Assembly (NCBI GenBank): GCA_029558515.1
Contig: JAKQEM010000032.1
Span: 19,641-83,640, forward strand
Source of the DNA: a bacterium
GTDB lineage: Bacteria; Patescibacteriota; Gracilibacteria; Peribacterales; Peribacteraceae
Reading direction: 5' to 3'
Length of the DNA: 64,000 bases
The notes beneath the pieces were generated by a model, which worked only from the letters and a program-made list of their open reading frames with translations, was not told the DNA's origin and made no database searches. This document shows positions 34,333 through 42,361 of this stretch, piece after piece. Numbering within the stretch: the stretch's first letter is position 1; each line of letters begins with the position of its first letter. Position numbers and translations under genes: made by a program.

Positions 34333-35067
34333 GTGCGCTGCGTGCAGGCGCTTCTGATGCAAACCATCGCGCAGGAGCTGGAAATCATCATCGTCGACAA
34401 TCACTCGCAGGATGATTCCATCGGCATTCTCCGCAATCGTTTCGGACAGTATCCGCACATCCGCATCGTCGAAAATGAACGCAATCGAGGATTCGGCCAG
34501 GGCAATGCGGCGGGCATTCGTCATGCGACGGGCACGTACCTGCTGATCATCAACCCTGATGTCACGCTGCCACACAACGGCCTGGAACAGATGACGCACG
34601 CGATGGAGGCAGACCCGTCCATCGGCTTGCTCGGTCCGCAACTGCGGTTTGAAGACGGCACGATCCGCCGCTCCTTCCGATCCTTCCCCCGGCTGTCTGA
34701 CGTGTTCATCAAGCGGACCATTCTGCGTTTTTTCCTCCGGAAACGGCTGGATCACTATCTAAGCACATCCATCGACCCCTCGCAGGTGCAGGATGTGGAC
34801 TGGCTTGCGGGCGGCTGCATCCTGATGCAACGAACATTTTTCAACGAACTGGGCGGTTTCGACCGAAGATTCTTCCTGTTTTTTGAGGATACGGACCTCT
34901 GCAGGCGCATCTGGAACGCAGGAAAGCGCGTCGTTTACTATCCCACGGTACGGGCCGCGGACGGCAAACAGCGCCTCAGCGAGGGCGGATGTTTCTCGAT
35001 CTTCACCAAAAAAACCGTGCGCATCCATCTCTGCAGCGCAGTGCGGTATTTTTGGAAGTGGAGATAG
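34333..35067 (+). CDS. family 2 glycosyltransferase
   Basis: GTG at 34333 is the first canonical start and gives 244 residues, but codons upstream (to 34252) add PLVSAIVLNTREAART, the usual first beta strand of the GT-A fold, without any standard start codon. The fold is otherwise clear: LEIIIVDNHSQDDS, VENERNRGFGQGNAAGIRHATGTYLLIINPDVTLP (DXD-like), DWLAGGCILMQRTFFNELGGFDRRFFLFFEDTDLCRRIW. This resembles rhamnosyl/dTDP-sugar transferases of surface polysaccharide synthesis. The true start may use a rare codon, or the 5' end may be damaged by the heptamer repeat. Confidence 0.8.
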   Translation: MRCVQALLMQTIAQELEIIIVDNHSQDDSIGILRNRFGQYPHIRIVENERNRGFGQGNAAGIRHATGTYLLIINPDVTLPHNGLEQMTHAMEADPSIGLLGPQLRFEDGTIRRSFRSFPRLSDVFIKRTILRFFLRKRLDHYLSTSIDPSQVQDVDWLAGGCILMQRTFFNELGGFDRRFFLFFEDTDLCRRIWNAGKRVVYYPTVRAADGKQRLSEGGCFSIFTKKTVRIHLCSAVRYFWKWR

Positions 35068-35101
35068 AGTCGCCATGATTCGTTACTCGTTTGTACGCCT
35101 G

Positions 35102-35120
35102 CCCTGAGCTTGTCGAATGG
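35102..35120. repeat. CCCTGAGCTTGTCGAATGGG-type short repeat
   Basis: This imperfect palindrome resembles a short sequence that I recall as recurring in many bacterial genomes. Only one copy was noticed here. Confidence 0.3.
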
Positions 35121-35264
35121 GTTATTCGTTTGTTTGCATACAAAATCAGCACAGAAACAAAAAACGAAGAACCGACAACAAAGAACGCACCCCTCCCTCT
35201 CTTTCTCGTTGACCTCTGCCGGAACCTCCTCTACCCTGCGATCCCGATTTCCGCCTGTTTTCCC

Positions 35265-35948
35265 ATGGAAGCACTTTCTCTCACCGTCTCCGCCCGCTCC
35301 GCCGATGCCTCCGCAGCGCTCCTGCGACGCGAGGGACAGATCCCGGGCATCATCTACGGCAATACGGACAATACGCTCATCGCCGTGAACGAGGTGGACT
35401 TGAAGCGCGCCTACGTGAAGGCGGGCGAGAGCACGCTGGTCGAGATCGCACTGGAAGGAAAGACATTGCCCGTCCTGTTCCACGCACTGCAATTCGATCC
35501 GGTATCGGACCGCATGACGCACGTCGACTTCTTCGCCGTGAACATGAAGGAAGAGGTGGAAGCGGACGTGCTGATCCGCCTGGAAGGCGAAGCGCCTGCC
35601 GTCAAAGATCTGGGTGCCATTCTCGTCACGCCGCTCGATACGGTCACCGTTCGCGCGCTGCCCGCCCATCTCCCGCATGACCTGGTGGTGCATCTGTCGG
35701 GACTCACGGAATTCGACGGCACACTCACCGTCGCAGACATCGTCGTCCCGGAAGGCGTCACCATCTTGAATGACCCCACGGACGTGCTCGTGATCGCACA
35801 GGAACCGCGCGAGGAGGAAGTGGTGGAAGCACCGGTCGCCGCGGAAGGAACGGAAGGAGCCCCGGCGGCGGAAGGAGCCCCTGCAGCGGAAGGCGGAACC
35901 CCCGCCGCGGAAGGAGCAACGGCGGCAAAAGGAGAAAAGAAGGAATGA
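35265..35948 (+). CDS. rplY: large-subunit ribosomal protein bL25 (CTC form)
   Basis: The protein has 227 residues from ATG at 35265 (MEALSLTVSARS...). The N-terminal 5S rRNA-binding domain has REGQIPGIIYG and the C-terminal TL5/CTC beta domain has PVSDRMTHVDFFAV and VPEGVTILNDPTDVLVIA. An Ala/Glu/Gly-rich tail with repeated GAPAAEG units (about residues 190-225) is unusual and probably disordered. It binds 5S rRNA in the large subunit. Confidence 0.92.
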   Translation: MEALSLTVSARSADASAALLRREGQIPGIIYGNTDNTLIAVNEVDLKRAYVKAGESTLVEIALEGKTLPVLFHALQFDPVSDRMTHVDFFAVNMKEEVEADVLIRLEGEAPAVKDLGAILVTPLDTVTVRALPAHLPHDLVVHLSGLTEFDGTLTVADIVVPEGVTILNDPTDVLVIAQEPREEEVVEAPVAAEGTEGAPAAEGAPAAEGGTPAAEGATAAKGEKKE

Positions 35949-35952
35949 CGTA

Positions 35953-36060
35953 TTGTTTGTGTTGTTCGTTGTTCGTTATTGATCGTTCGATTCTGCTTTC
36001 AGAAACCTCTTTCATCAACCGTAAACGAGCAACGAACAAACGATAAACGAACACGAAATC
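35953..36060. repeat. GTTCGTT-type inverted simple repeats
   Basis: Left units (gttgttcgttgttcgttattg) and right units (gcaacgaacaaacgataaac) are largely complementary, with about 45 bp between. They lie between the convergent ends of rplY and the methyltransferase gene and could terminate both. Confidence 0.5.
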
Positions 36061-36065
36061 CGTTC

Positions 36066-37250
36066 CTACTCCACCCAAAGGAGCATGCTCTTCAGGTAAT
36101 CCGTCTCCGGATGAAACACGTTCACGGGATGATCCAAAGCGGCACGATGCCGGTGGAGGATGCGCGCGGTGCGTCCCGCTTGGCGCGCGGCATGAAAGAT
36201 AACCATCTGGAAGAGCGCGGCGTCCATCTGGTAGGAGCACGAACACGTGAGGAGCAATCCCCCTTCCGGCAAAAGCATCTGCATCCCCAGACGATTGAGA
36301 TCCGTATAGGCGCGCTTGGCCTGATCCAAATCGGTGCTGCGCTTGGCGAAGGCGGGAGGATCCAGAATGATGAAGTCGTAGTCGCGGCGCGGAGGATTCC
36401 GGAGGAAATCGAAGACGTCCCGTGCATGAATGCCGAGCTTCCCCGACTCAATGCCATTCATCGCCGCATGCTCCCTCGCCTGCGCCAGCGCATCCTCATC
36501 ATAGTCGACCGCATCGGCGTACAGCGCCCCGCCTTTGAGGGCGTTCATCGCAAAGCCACCGACATAGCTGAAGCAATCCAGGACGGTACGACCGCTCCCG
36601 AGCTCCCGCACGAATGAGCGCATCTCACGTTGATCCAGAAAGAGTCCGGTTTTCTGTCCCCCCTGCAGCGCAATACGATAGGAAAGCCCCCGTTCCACAA
36701 CGGTCAAATTCGTATCGCCTTCGCCACGCAGCCATCCTTCCCTGTTTGCCAACCCTTCCTTTTTGCGCGCGGGCCCCGCCGATTTTTCGAAGATGCCCGC
36801 AGGATGGAGTGCTTCCATGAGCAGATCCGCGATCCACTCGCGCAGACGATCCATGCCGAGCGTGGTGAGTTGCACGACGAGCGTATCGCCATAGCGGTCC
36901 ACGATGAGACCGGGAATGGCATCCCCTTCCGCATTGATCAGACGGAAGGCCGTGGTGTCATCGGCACCGAAGAACCGGGAGCGCAGTGCGATGGCTCGTT
37001 CGATGGCGTGCCGCAGGAGTCGCAGCGGGTCGCCCTGCTGAAACGCAATCGCCCGGGCGCAGATGTACGCACCCGTATTGAGCGTGGCGTAGCAGAGAAA
37101 ACTGCCGTCGTGCGCGCGCACGTCGACGATCGATCCGTTCTCCACGTCGGGAAAAGCGGCGACGGCATTCTTGAAAATCGCATGATGACGATTTTTGAGG
37201 TGAATCTCACGCTCGGGTTTCAGCCGGAGGATGGGATAGGAAGACGCCAT
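36066..37250 (-). CDS. RlmI-like SAM-dependent rRNA methyltransferase
   Basis: The protein has 394 residues from ATG at 37250; the longer frame upstream overlaps the divergent transporter gene. An N-terminal PUA domain (LKPEREIHLKNRHHAIFKNAV ... GSIVDVRAHDGSFLCYATLN) and central GLIVDRYGD lead to the methyltransferase: GQKTGLFLDQREMRSF, VLDCFSYVGGFAMNAL (SAM site), DAVDYDEDAL, DFIILDPPAFAKRS, LLLTCSCSY. The Cys of TCSCS fits an m5C-type enzyme of the RlmI family (23S rRNA C1962). Substrate is inferred from family only. Confidence 0.85.
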   Translation of the reverse strand: MASSYPILRLKPEREIHLKNRHHAIFKNAVAAFPDVENGSIVDVRAHDGSFLCYATLNTGAYICARAIAFQQGDPLRLLRHAIERAIALRSRFFGADDTTAFRLINAEGDAIPGLIVDRYGDTLVVQLTTLGMDRLREWIADLLMEALHPAGIFEKSAGPARKKEGLANREGWLRGEGDTNLTVVERGLSYRIALQGGQKTGLFLDQREMRSFVRELGSGRTVLDCFSYVGGFAMNALKGGALYADAVDYDEDALAQAREHAAMNGIESGKLGIHARDVFDFLRNPPRRDYDFIILDPPAFAKRSTDLDQAKRAYTDLNRLGMQMLLPEGGLLLTCSCSYQMDAALFQMVIFHAARQAGRTARILHRHRAALDHPVNVFHPETDYLKSMLLWVE

Positions 37251-37299
37251 GGACGCGTGACTATAGCGCAGAGCCTGCGGGTTTGCTACGCTTCGCATC

Positions 37300-38700
37300 A
37301 TGCCTCCACACACACCCCCGTCCCCCGTCAACGATCTGCCCGCCGCTCCCGCTTTTCTCAAGCTCATCGGGCCGAGCTTCATTATTTTGGGGCTGGGGCT
37401 CGGCAGCGGCGAAGTCATCATGTGGCCGTACCTTTCCAGCAATTTCGGTCTCGGGATCGTCTGGGGCATGCTCGTCGGCATCACGATGCAGTTTTTCATC
37501 AACATGGAAGTGGAGCGTTACGCATTGATTCATGGCGAAAGCGTGTTCGTCGGATTCAAGAAACTATGGAAGTGGTTGCCGATTTGGTTTCTGCTGACGA
37601 CGTTCTTCGCGTGGGTATGGCCGGGGATCGGGCTGGCCGGTGCCACGTTGCTCGCACAAGCACTCGGCATCGAACGGGTGTGGTTACTGGGAGTGGCGTT
37701 GTTTGTGGGCATCGGCGCCATCCTGACGCTGGGCTCCGTCGTGTACAAAACCGTCGAACGCCTGCAGATGATTCTGATCGGCGTCGGCGTTCCGTTCATC
37801 ATCGGACTCACGGCCTACCTCACCACGCTGCCGGATCTCGGAGCGATGCTCGCGGGCTTGATCGGGCGGGGGACGGATTATTCCTTCCTTCCCGAGGGAA
37901 TCATCATGGGAACGTTTCTGGGGGCCCTCGCCTACGCGGGTGCCGGGGGCAACTTAAACCTCGCGCAGTCCCTCTACGTACGAGACAAAGGCTACGGCAT
38001 GGGCGCGTATGCCGATCGCATTACGAGTGTGATGACGGGAGGCGGTGCGGCGCAGAAGATCAAACTGACCGGCACGACGTTCCCCGTGACCGCGGAAAAC
38101 GTCTCGCGCTTCCGCACTTGGTGGAAAGCGGTCAATCTCGAACATGCGCTGGTGTTCTGGGCATTGGGTCTTTTCACCATGCTCACGCTCACGATGCTCG
38201 CGTACGTCACCACGTTCGGATCAGCCGATAATGCCGAGGGAATGCAATTCCTCTTCAATGAAGCCGCCGCCATCGCCCTGCGAACCCTGCCGATCTTCGG
38301 CGTCCTCTTCCTGATCGTCACCGGCATCATGCTCACGGCAACGCAGCTGACCGTGCTGGATTCCACCAGCCGCATCATGACGGAGAACGTGCTCCTGCTG
38401 TATACGGGCGATCGTTCCTTCAACGTCTCACGCCTTTACTACGTTATCTTGTGGGTGCAAATTCTCTTCGGCATTCTCGTCTTCAGCCTGGGCTTCACGC
38501 AGCCGCGGCAACTCATCACGCTCGGCGCCATCATCAACGCCTTCACGATGTTCAGCTACACGGGCATCTTGCTGTACCTGAATAATCACCTCCTCGCCAA
38601 AGAACTCCGCCCGAGCATCTGGCGCAACATCGCTCTCCTCTTCACCTTCCTCTTCTTCGGGACGTTCTCGGTGCTGACGATTATGGAATACATGATGTAA
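37300..38700 (+). CDS. Nramp-related membrane transporter
   Basis: The protein has 466 residues with 11-12 membrane helices. The start LIGPSFIILGLGLGSGEVIMWPYL corresponds to helix 1 of Nramp/LeuT-fold carriers, but the metal-binding DPGN is replaced by a GSGE sequence. The TTFPVTAENV loop and helix-6 region are also unlike classic MntH. It may carry another substrate than divalent metal. It is divergent from the methyltransferase gene with 49 bp between starts. Confidence 0.7.
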   Translation: MPPHTPPSPVNDLPAAPAFLKLIGPSFIILGLGLGSGEVIMWPYLSSNFGLGIVWGMLVGITMQFFINMEVERYALIHGESVFVGFKKLWKWLPIWFLLTTFFAWVWPGIGLAGATLLAQALGIERVWLLGVALFVGIGAILTLGSVVYKTVERLQMILIGVGVPFIIGLTAYLTTLPDLGAMLAGLIGRGTDYSFLPEGIIMGTFLGALAYAGAGGNLNLAQSLYVRDKGYGMGAYADRITSVMTGGGAAQKIKLTGTTFPVTAENVSRFRTWWKAVNLEHALVFWALGLFTMLTLTMLAYVTTFGSADNAEGMQFLFNEAAAIALRTLPIFGVLFLIVTGIMLTATQLTVLDSTSRIMTENVLLLYTGDRSFNVSRLYYVILWVQILFGILVFSLGFTQPRQLITLGAIINAFTMFSYTGILLYLNNHLLAKELRPSIWRNIALLFTFLFFGTFSVLTIMEYMM

Positions 38701-38719
38701 TCGGGTACCATGTTCCCCC

Positions 38720-39238
38720 ATGGATGACGAAACCCCCCTGTTTCGGGAAAAATTCCGCATCACATCGGCGCGTCGGCCGGGATGGGATTATGCCGATGTC
38801 GGATACTATTTCGTGACGATCAACACCAAAAATCGACACCCGTGGTTCGGAGAAATACAACATCAACGGATGTGTCTCTCTGAAACGGGATCACTGGTAT
38901 GGCAATGCTGGAATGCCATCCCGCAACACCATCCACACATTGTCTTGGACCGGTTCATCGTCATGCCGGATCACCTTCATGGCATCATTCGGCTCAATCG
39001 TACCGCCACTCTGCAACGGCAACCCAACGACATCATCCCCTGGCAACGTGGGGTCCTGGGTGCGGTGGTCAACCACTTCAAAGGGGCATGCTCGCGCTTC
39101 ATCCGCCCGATACATCCCGACTTCGCTTGGCAATCTCGCTTCCACGACATCATCATCCGCGATAACCATGCCCTCGGAAATATGCGCCGGTACATCGATG
39201 AAAACCCCCTGCGCTGGGGAGGTAAAGACGCCCTATAG
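38720..39238 (+). CDS. RAYT-type (REP-associated) tyrosine transposase
   Basis: The protein has 172 residues, typical length for the Y1 transposase-like family. GYYFVTINTKNRHPWFGEI opens the fold; VLDRFIVMPDHLHGIIRL has the HxH metal-binding motif; GNMRRYIDENPLRW carries the candidate catalytic Tyr. RAYTs are usually single-copy, domesticated relatives of IS200/IS605 that act on REP palindromes. Here the stop codon lies inside a palindrome that opens a short REP-like array (39226-39291). No transposon ends were seen. Confidence 0.88.
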   Translation: MDDETPLFREKFRITSARRPGWDYADVGYYFVTINTKNRHPWFGEIQHQRMCLSETGSLVWQCWNAIPQHHPHIVLDRFIVMPDHLHGIIRLNRTATLQRQPNDIIPWQRGVLGAVVNHFKGACSRFIRPIHPDFAWQSRFHDIIIRDNHALGNMRRYIDENPLRWGGKDAL

Positions 39239-39291
39239 GGCGTCTCTACTACGGGCGTCTCTACGGGCGTCTCTACTACGGGCGTCTCTAC
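39226..39291. repeat. REP-like palindrome and tandem GGGCGTCTCTAC units
   Basis: AGACGCCCTATAGGGCGTCT (39226-39245) is a perfect palindrome. Overlapping it, four units of GGGCGTCTCTAC follow, alternating with and without an extra TAC. The array sits directly at the RAYT 3' end, the expected place for the substrate repeat of that transposase. Confidence 0.8.
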
Positions 39292-39294
39292 GAT

Positions 39295-40368
39295 TCACCG
39301 CAACGTCTCCACGTCCACCACCCGATCGTATCGTCTTCCATTCCAGAGCAGGGTGGGAATCTTGATGGTGCGGATGTCTTCTTCCGCGATGCGGCGCTGC
39401 TCCGCGATGCTCTCGGCGATCTCCGGTGAAGCGGCAAGATCGGCAATCCGAGCGATCTGCTCCGCTGTGTATCCGATCTCACGGAGCATCGCTTGCAATC
39501 GGTCCTCCGCCTGCGCACGGTTGAAGATGAGGGAGAATTGTGTTTGAAGATCGATGGCATCATCCGTGGGAACCGTGAAGATTTGCTCCAGCAGTTGCCA
39601 ATCGCCCGGAGGAACGGCGGCGCCATCCGCAAGCGTGACACGCTTGGCTGCCTCGATGTACGACGCCATCAACAGGGAGTGCGGAAACTTGTAGCCGCCA
39701 TTCGGCAGCGGAATCGGATACAGAAGATACGTGACGTTCGCACGGTCCATGAGCGTGGCTTCAAGCATGTTGTGCGTCAATTTCTTACAGAACTGACAAC
39801 TTGGATCGACGATTTCCAGCGCGTACGGTTTGGACGGATCCTCCGGGCGGAAGAAAGATGCCGATGGCGGCAAAAAATCTTGCGCGTTCCAGACGCGCAG
39901 ACGATCGGGAATGAGCGACACCGCCGTGCCGAAGCGGACGAACGGACCGATCACCCACTCGCCGACGCGCCCTTCGGCAACGGCCTGTCTGATGCCGAGC
40001 GTCTCCTGATCCACTCCGCACGCCTCACCGCCCAGCGTGCACGATTCCACGTTGCGCGGATCACACGTGCCGTAGACCCAGTAATTCAGACCGCCGTTTG
40101 CGACGTAGACGAGACTCCAGATGCTTAAGCCGACGAAAGCGAATGAAATCCAATCCAACCAGCGATCCAGAAATTTCGCCAGTCGCGGCATGCGGAAAAT
40201 CAACTTGGAGAGCAGACGCCCGCGCATCTCATCGCCGAAACTGATGTCGCATGGTTGAAAAGAAATGCGCTTCCAGGTGCAGTGCCACGCGGCTTTGGCA
40301 AGCGGCCGATACGCCGCGGAGAAGATGCTGAGGACGGCGAAGACGATGAAAGCGGCGATGCAGAACAT
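39295..40368 (-). CDS. membrane-anchored DsbA/thioredoxin-like protein
   Basis: The protein has 357 residues. Two hydrophobic segments precede the catalytic domain: an N-terminal IAAFIVFAVLSIFSAAY and WISFAFVGLSIWSLVYVA around residue 75. The thioredoxin-fold part has ALEIVDPSCQFCKKLTHNML with active-site CQFC, a helical insertion, and IKIPTLLWNGRRYD with the cis-proline segment. This fits disulfide isomerases/oxidases of the DsbA/DsbC/DsbG type acting outside the membrane. An extra Cys pair lies between (GTCDPRNVESC). Confidence 0.75.
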   Translation of the reverse strand: MFCIAAFIVFAVLSIFSAAYRPLAKAAWHCTWKRISFQPCDISFGDEMRGRLLSKLIFRMPRLAKFLDRWLDWISFAFVGLSIWSLVYVANGGLNYWVYGTCDPRNVESCTLGGEACGVDQETLGIRQAVAEGRVGEWVIGPFVRFGTAVSLIPDRLRVWNAQDFLPPSASFFRPEDPSKPYALEIVDPSCQFCKKLTHNMLEATLMDRANVTYLLYPIPLPNGGYKFPHSLLMASYIEAAKRVTLADGAAVPPGDWQLLEQIFTVPTDDAIDLQTQFSLIFNRAQAEDRLQAMLREIGYTAEQIARIADLAASPEIAESIAEQRRIAEEDIRTIKIPTLLWNGRRYDRVVDVETLR

Positions 40369-40375
40369 ATGAGGG

Positions 40376-40412
40376 AGTAGGTTGTAGGGTGTAGGGAGTA
40401 GGGAGTAGGACG
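40376..40412. repeat. GGGAGTAGG/GGGTGTAG heptamer-like repeats
   Basis: Degenerate G-rich 7-8 bp units (ggtgtagg, gggagtagg) separate the DsbA-like gene start from the next gene. The complement of the same motif occurs near 44320-44347. Confidence 0.5.
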
Positions 40413-40424
40413 ATGAAGATGCGG

Positions 40425-41633
40425 TCAGATGGCTCGTACTATCGTTTCGAGAGTTGTCACAAATCTATCCACATCCGCCATCGTGTTATGCAGACCGATG
40501 GAAGCGCGCAGGAGCGGCGGCAGGTGACGGTTGTGCTGCAGCTCGTAGTGGCAGCAGAAGTGACCGCTGCGACACATGACGTTCTTTTCATCCAAGTAAA
40601 GCGCCAAACGGTGCGCGTCGATGCCGTCGACGTACAGGCTGAGAATACTCCCCGGTTTCCCATTGACGACCGTGACCGCGGGGATCGCCGAGACACGATC
40701 GAACAAAGCCTGCGCCAGCGCGTGCTCACTGCCCGCGATGTGCTGCTTTCGCAACCAGGCGGCAGCTTCCCGCAAGCCGATGATCCCGCTCCAGTTCTGC
40801 AGACCCGGCTCCAATCTGGCGTGTTCGTCCGCGCCGGTGAAGAGTCCGAATGAATCGTGCTCCACCGACTCAACGGTGCCACCTCCCAGAAAGAACGGCT
40901 GCAGACTACGGAGAAGTGACCTCCGGATGACGATGAAGCCGACGCTGGGTCCGTACATTTTATGGCCCGATCCGAACGCCGCATCGAAATCGACACCGCG
41001 TAACGCCGCCGGATCGTGTCCGCAACTCTGCGCGGCATCGAGGAGCAGAATCCCTCCGTGTGCATGGACATCGTCCGCAAGCGTATCTGCATTCGGCAAC
41101 GTGCGTCCATCGATATTGGATGCGTTATTCACGAGGACAATCGTCTTCTGCAGTTGCGACTGCTTGTACTCCAGACTGCCGTCCTCACTGCGCGGCAGCA
41201 CCAAGCGCTCCTTCCCGTTGCGCTGCGCCCACGTCATGCTGGGAAGAAACACGGAATTATGTTCGATGGTAGAGGTGACGATGCGATCGTAGGGGTCGAC
41301 GGGCAATTGGTGGAGCACCAGATTGATGCCGTAGGTGGTATTGAGCGTGAAGGCGACGGCGTACTCCTTCTCCGATTTACCGCAGAGCTGAAGAATTTCC
41401 GTACGCGCTCCCTGCACGCGTTCATCCACCCACTTGCCCCACTTGTACCGCACGCGACCGCCGCAGGCATTGTGATGCAACACGTATTCCTGCTCCGCAT
41501 CAACGACCAAACGGATGCGCGGCGTTTGGCACGCACTGTCCATGTAGCAGACATCCGCAGGAAGATGGGAGAATACCGGGAGACGATTGCTGCTATCTGC
41601 AACCGATGCGGGGCGCTTGCTGAAGAACGTCAT
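40425..41633 (-). CDS. cysteine-desulfurase-like aminotransferase (class V)
   Basis: The protein has 402 residues from ATG at 41633. PLP-enzyme landmarks: YMDSACQTPR, AVAFTLNTTYGINLVLHQL, TIEHNSVFLP, VLVNNASNIDG, ILLLDAAQSCGHDP and FGSGHKMYGPSVGFIVIRR with the Schiff-base Lys. The C-terminal MCRSGHFCCHYEL holds a Cys where SufS-type desulfurases have the persulfide Cys. It may supply sulfur for Fe-S clusters (PyrK needs one) or be a related lyase. No suf/isc partner is next to it. Confidence 0.8.
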   Translation of the reverse strand: MTFFSKRPASVADSSNRLPVFSHLPADVCYMDSACQTPRIRLVVDAEQEYVLHHNACGGRVRYKWGKWVDERVQGARTEILQLCGKSEKEYAVAFTLNTTYGINLVLHQLPVDPYDRIVTSTIEHNSVFLPSMTWAQRNGKERLVLPRSEDGSLEYKQSQLQKTIVLVNNASNIDGRTLPNADTLADDVHAHGGILLLDAAQSCGHDPAALRGVDFDAAFGSGHKMYGPSVGFIVIRRSLLRSLQPFFLGGGTVESVEHDSFGLFTGADEHARLEPGLQNWSGIIGLREAAAWLRKQHIAGSEHALAQALFDRVSAIPAVTVVNGKPGSILSLYVDGIDAHRLALYLDEKNVMCRSGHFCCHYELQHNRHLPPLLRASIGLHNTMADVDRFVTTLETIVRAI

Positions 41634-41805
41634 AGGTGCGGGAAGTGTACAGGAGCTGACCACATTTCGAACGTATTTTTCTTGCGTTTCACGGATGACT
41701 GACGGCCACCCTTGTCCGCCGCGGCAAAGGCGTCATTCCCCCTCGGCACTCTCGGCGCAAGTAATGAGACTGCGCGCAGATCTCCCCTCTTTCTCACGAT
41801 CATGC

Positions 41806-41834
41806 TTGCATTCCCCTGATTATCACTCTATACT
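41806..41834 (+). promoter_or_regulatory. sigma70-like promoter for hsp20
   Basis: TTGCAT (41806-41811) and TATACT (41829-41834) are separated by 17 bp. The start codon follows 36 bp later. No CIRCE or ROSE-like element was seen. Confidence 0.6.
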
Positions 41835-41869
41835 ACCGATTGATAATTTACTTCTTTCCCCCCATTCCT

Positions 41870-42307
41870 ATGAACCAAATGGTTCCCTGGCGAAGGAAGT
41901 CCGTCGTCCCGCGGCCCTTCGACGAACTGTTCTGGGACCCCTTCATGGCCTTCGCAGATATGGACAGACGCTCGAGTGCGTTTGTGCCTGCCACCGACAT
42001 CGCCGAGACCGAGAAGGACATCATCGTCACGGCGGATGCCCCCGGCTACGATCCCAAGCAGATCGAAGTGAGCTTGGAGAACGGACTGCTCACCATCAGC
42101 GGAAAAATGCAGGAAGAAGCGGAGGAGAAGGGCAAGCGTTGGCGCCGCCGCGAGACGGCATCGGGGAACTTCCTGGTGCAGTTCTCCATGCCGCAGGGCG
42201 TGGATGAGGAGAAAGTGACGTGTCGCACGAAGAACGGCCGCCTCACGGTGACGATCCCCAAATCCGCCAAATCCCAGAAACGCACGCTGCAGGTGGAGGA
42301 GGAGTGA
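41870..42307 (+). CDS. Hsp20 family small heat-shock protein
   Basis: The protein has 145 residues from ATG at 41870. The alpha-crystallin domain is complete: FVPATDIAETEKDIIVTADAPGYDPKQIEVSLENGLLTISGK, then GNFLVQFSMPQGVDEEKVTCRTKNGRLTVTIPK with the conserved GxLTxxxPK. The N-terminus FDELFWDPFMAFADMDRR is of the usual type. It holds unfolding proteins in soluble form during stress. It has its own promoter and terminator, so is monocistronic. Confidence 0.93.
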   Translation: MNQMVPWRRKSVVPRPFDELFWDPFMAFADMDRRSSAFVPATDIAETEKDIIVTADAPGYDPKQIEVSLENGLLTISGKMQEEAEEKGKRWRRRETASGNFLVQFSMPQGVDEEKVTCRTKNGRLTVTIPKSAKSQKRTLQVEEE

Positions 42308-42331
42308 GGAGTGGTATTGGGTATGGGGTAT

Positions 42332-42361
42332 GGGGTGTCGGTTGACGGCACCCCCTCTTTT
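42332..42361 (+). terminator. intrinsic terminator after hsp20
   Basis: GGGGTG (42332-42337) pairs with CACCCC (42349-42354) with an inner CG pair and a short loop, then CTCTTTT. It overlaps the proS stop codon on the other strand. Confidence 0.6.

Noticed and set aside
34015..34755. 246-residue minus-strand frame opposite the glycosyltransferase
   Set aside because: Shadow frame: the plus strand has a complete GT-A fold pattern.
39226..39291. CRISPR array
   Set aside because: Units are contiguous without unique spacers, and no cas gene is near; the REP-like explanation fits. No other CRISPR-like array was seen in the window.
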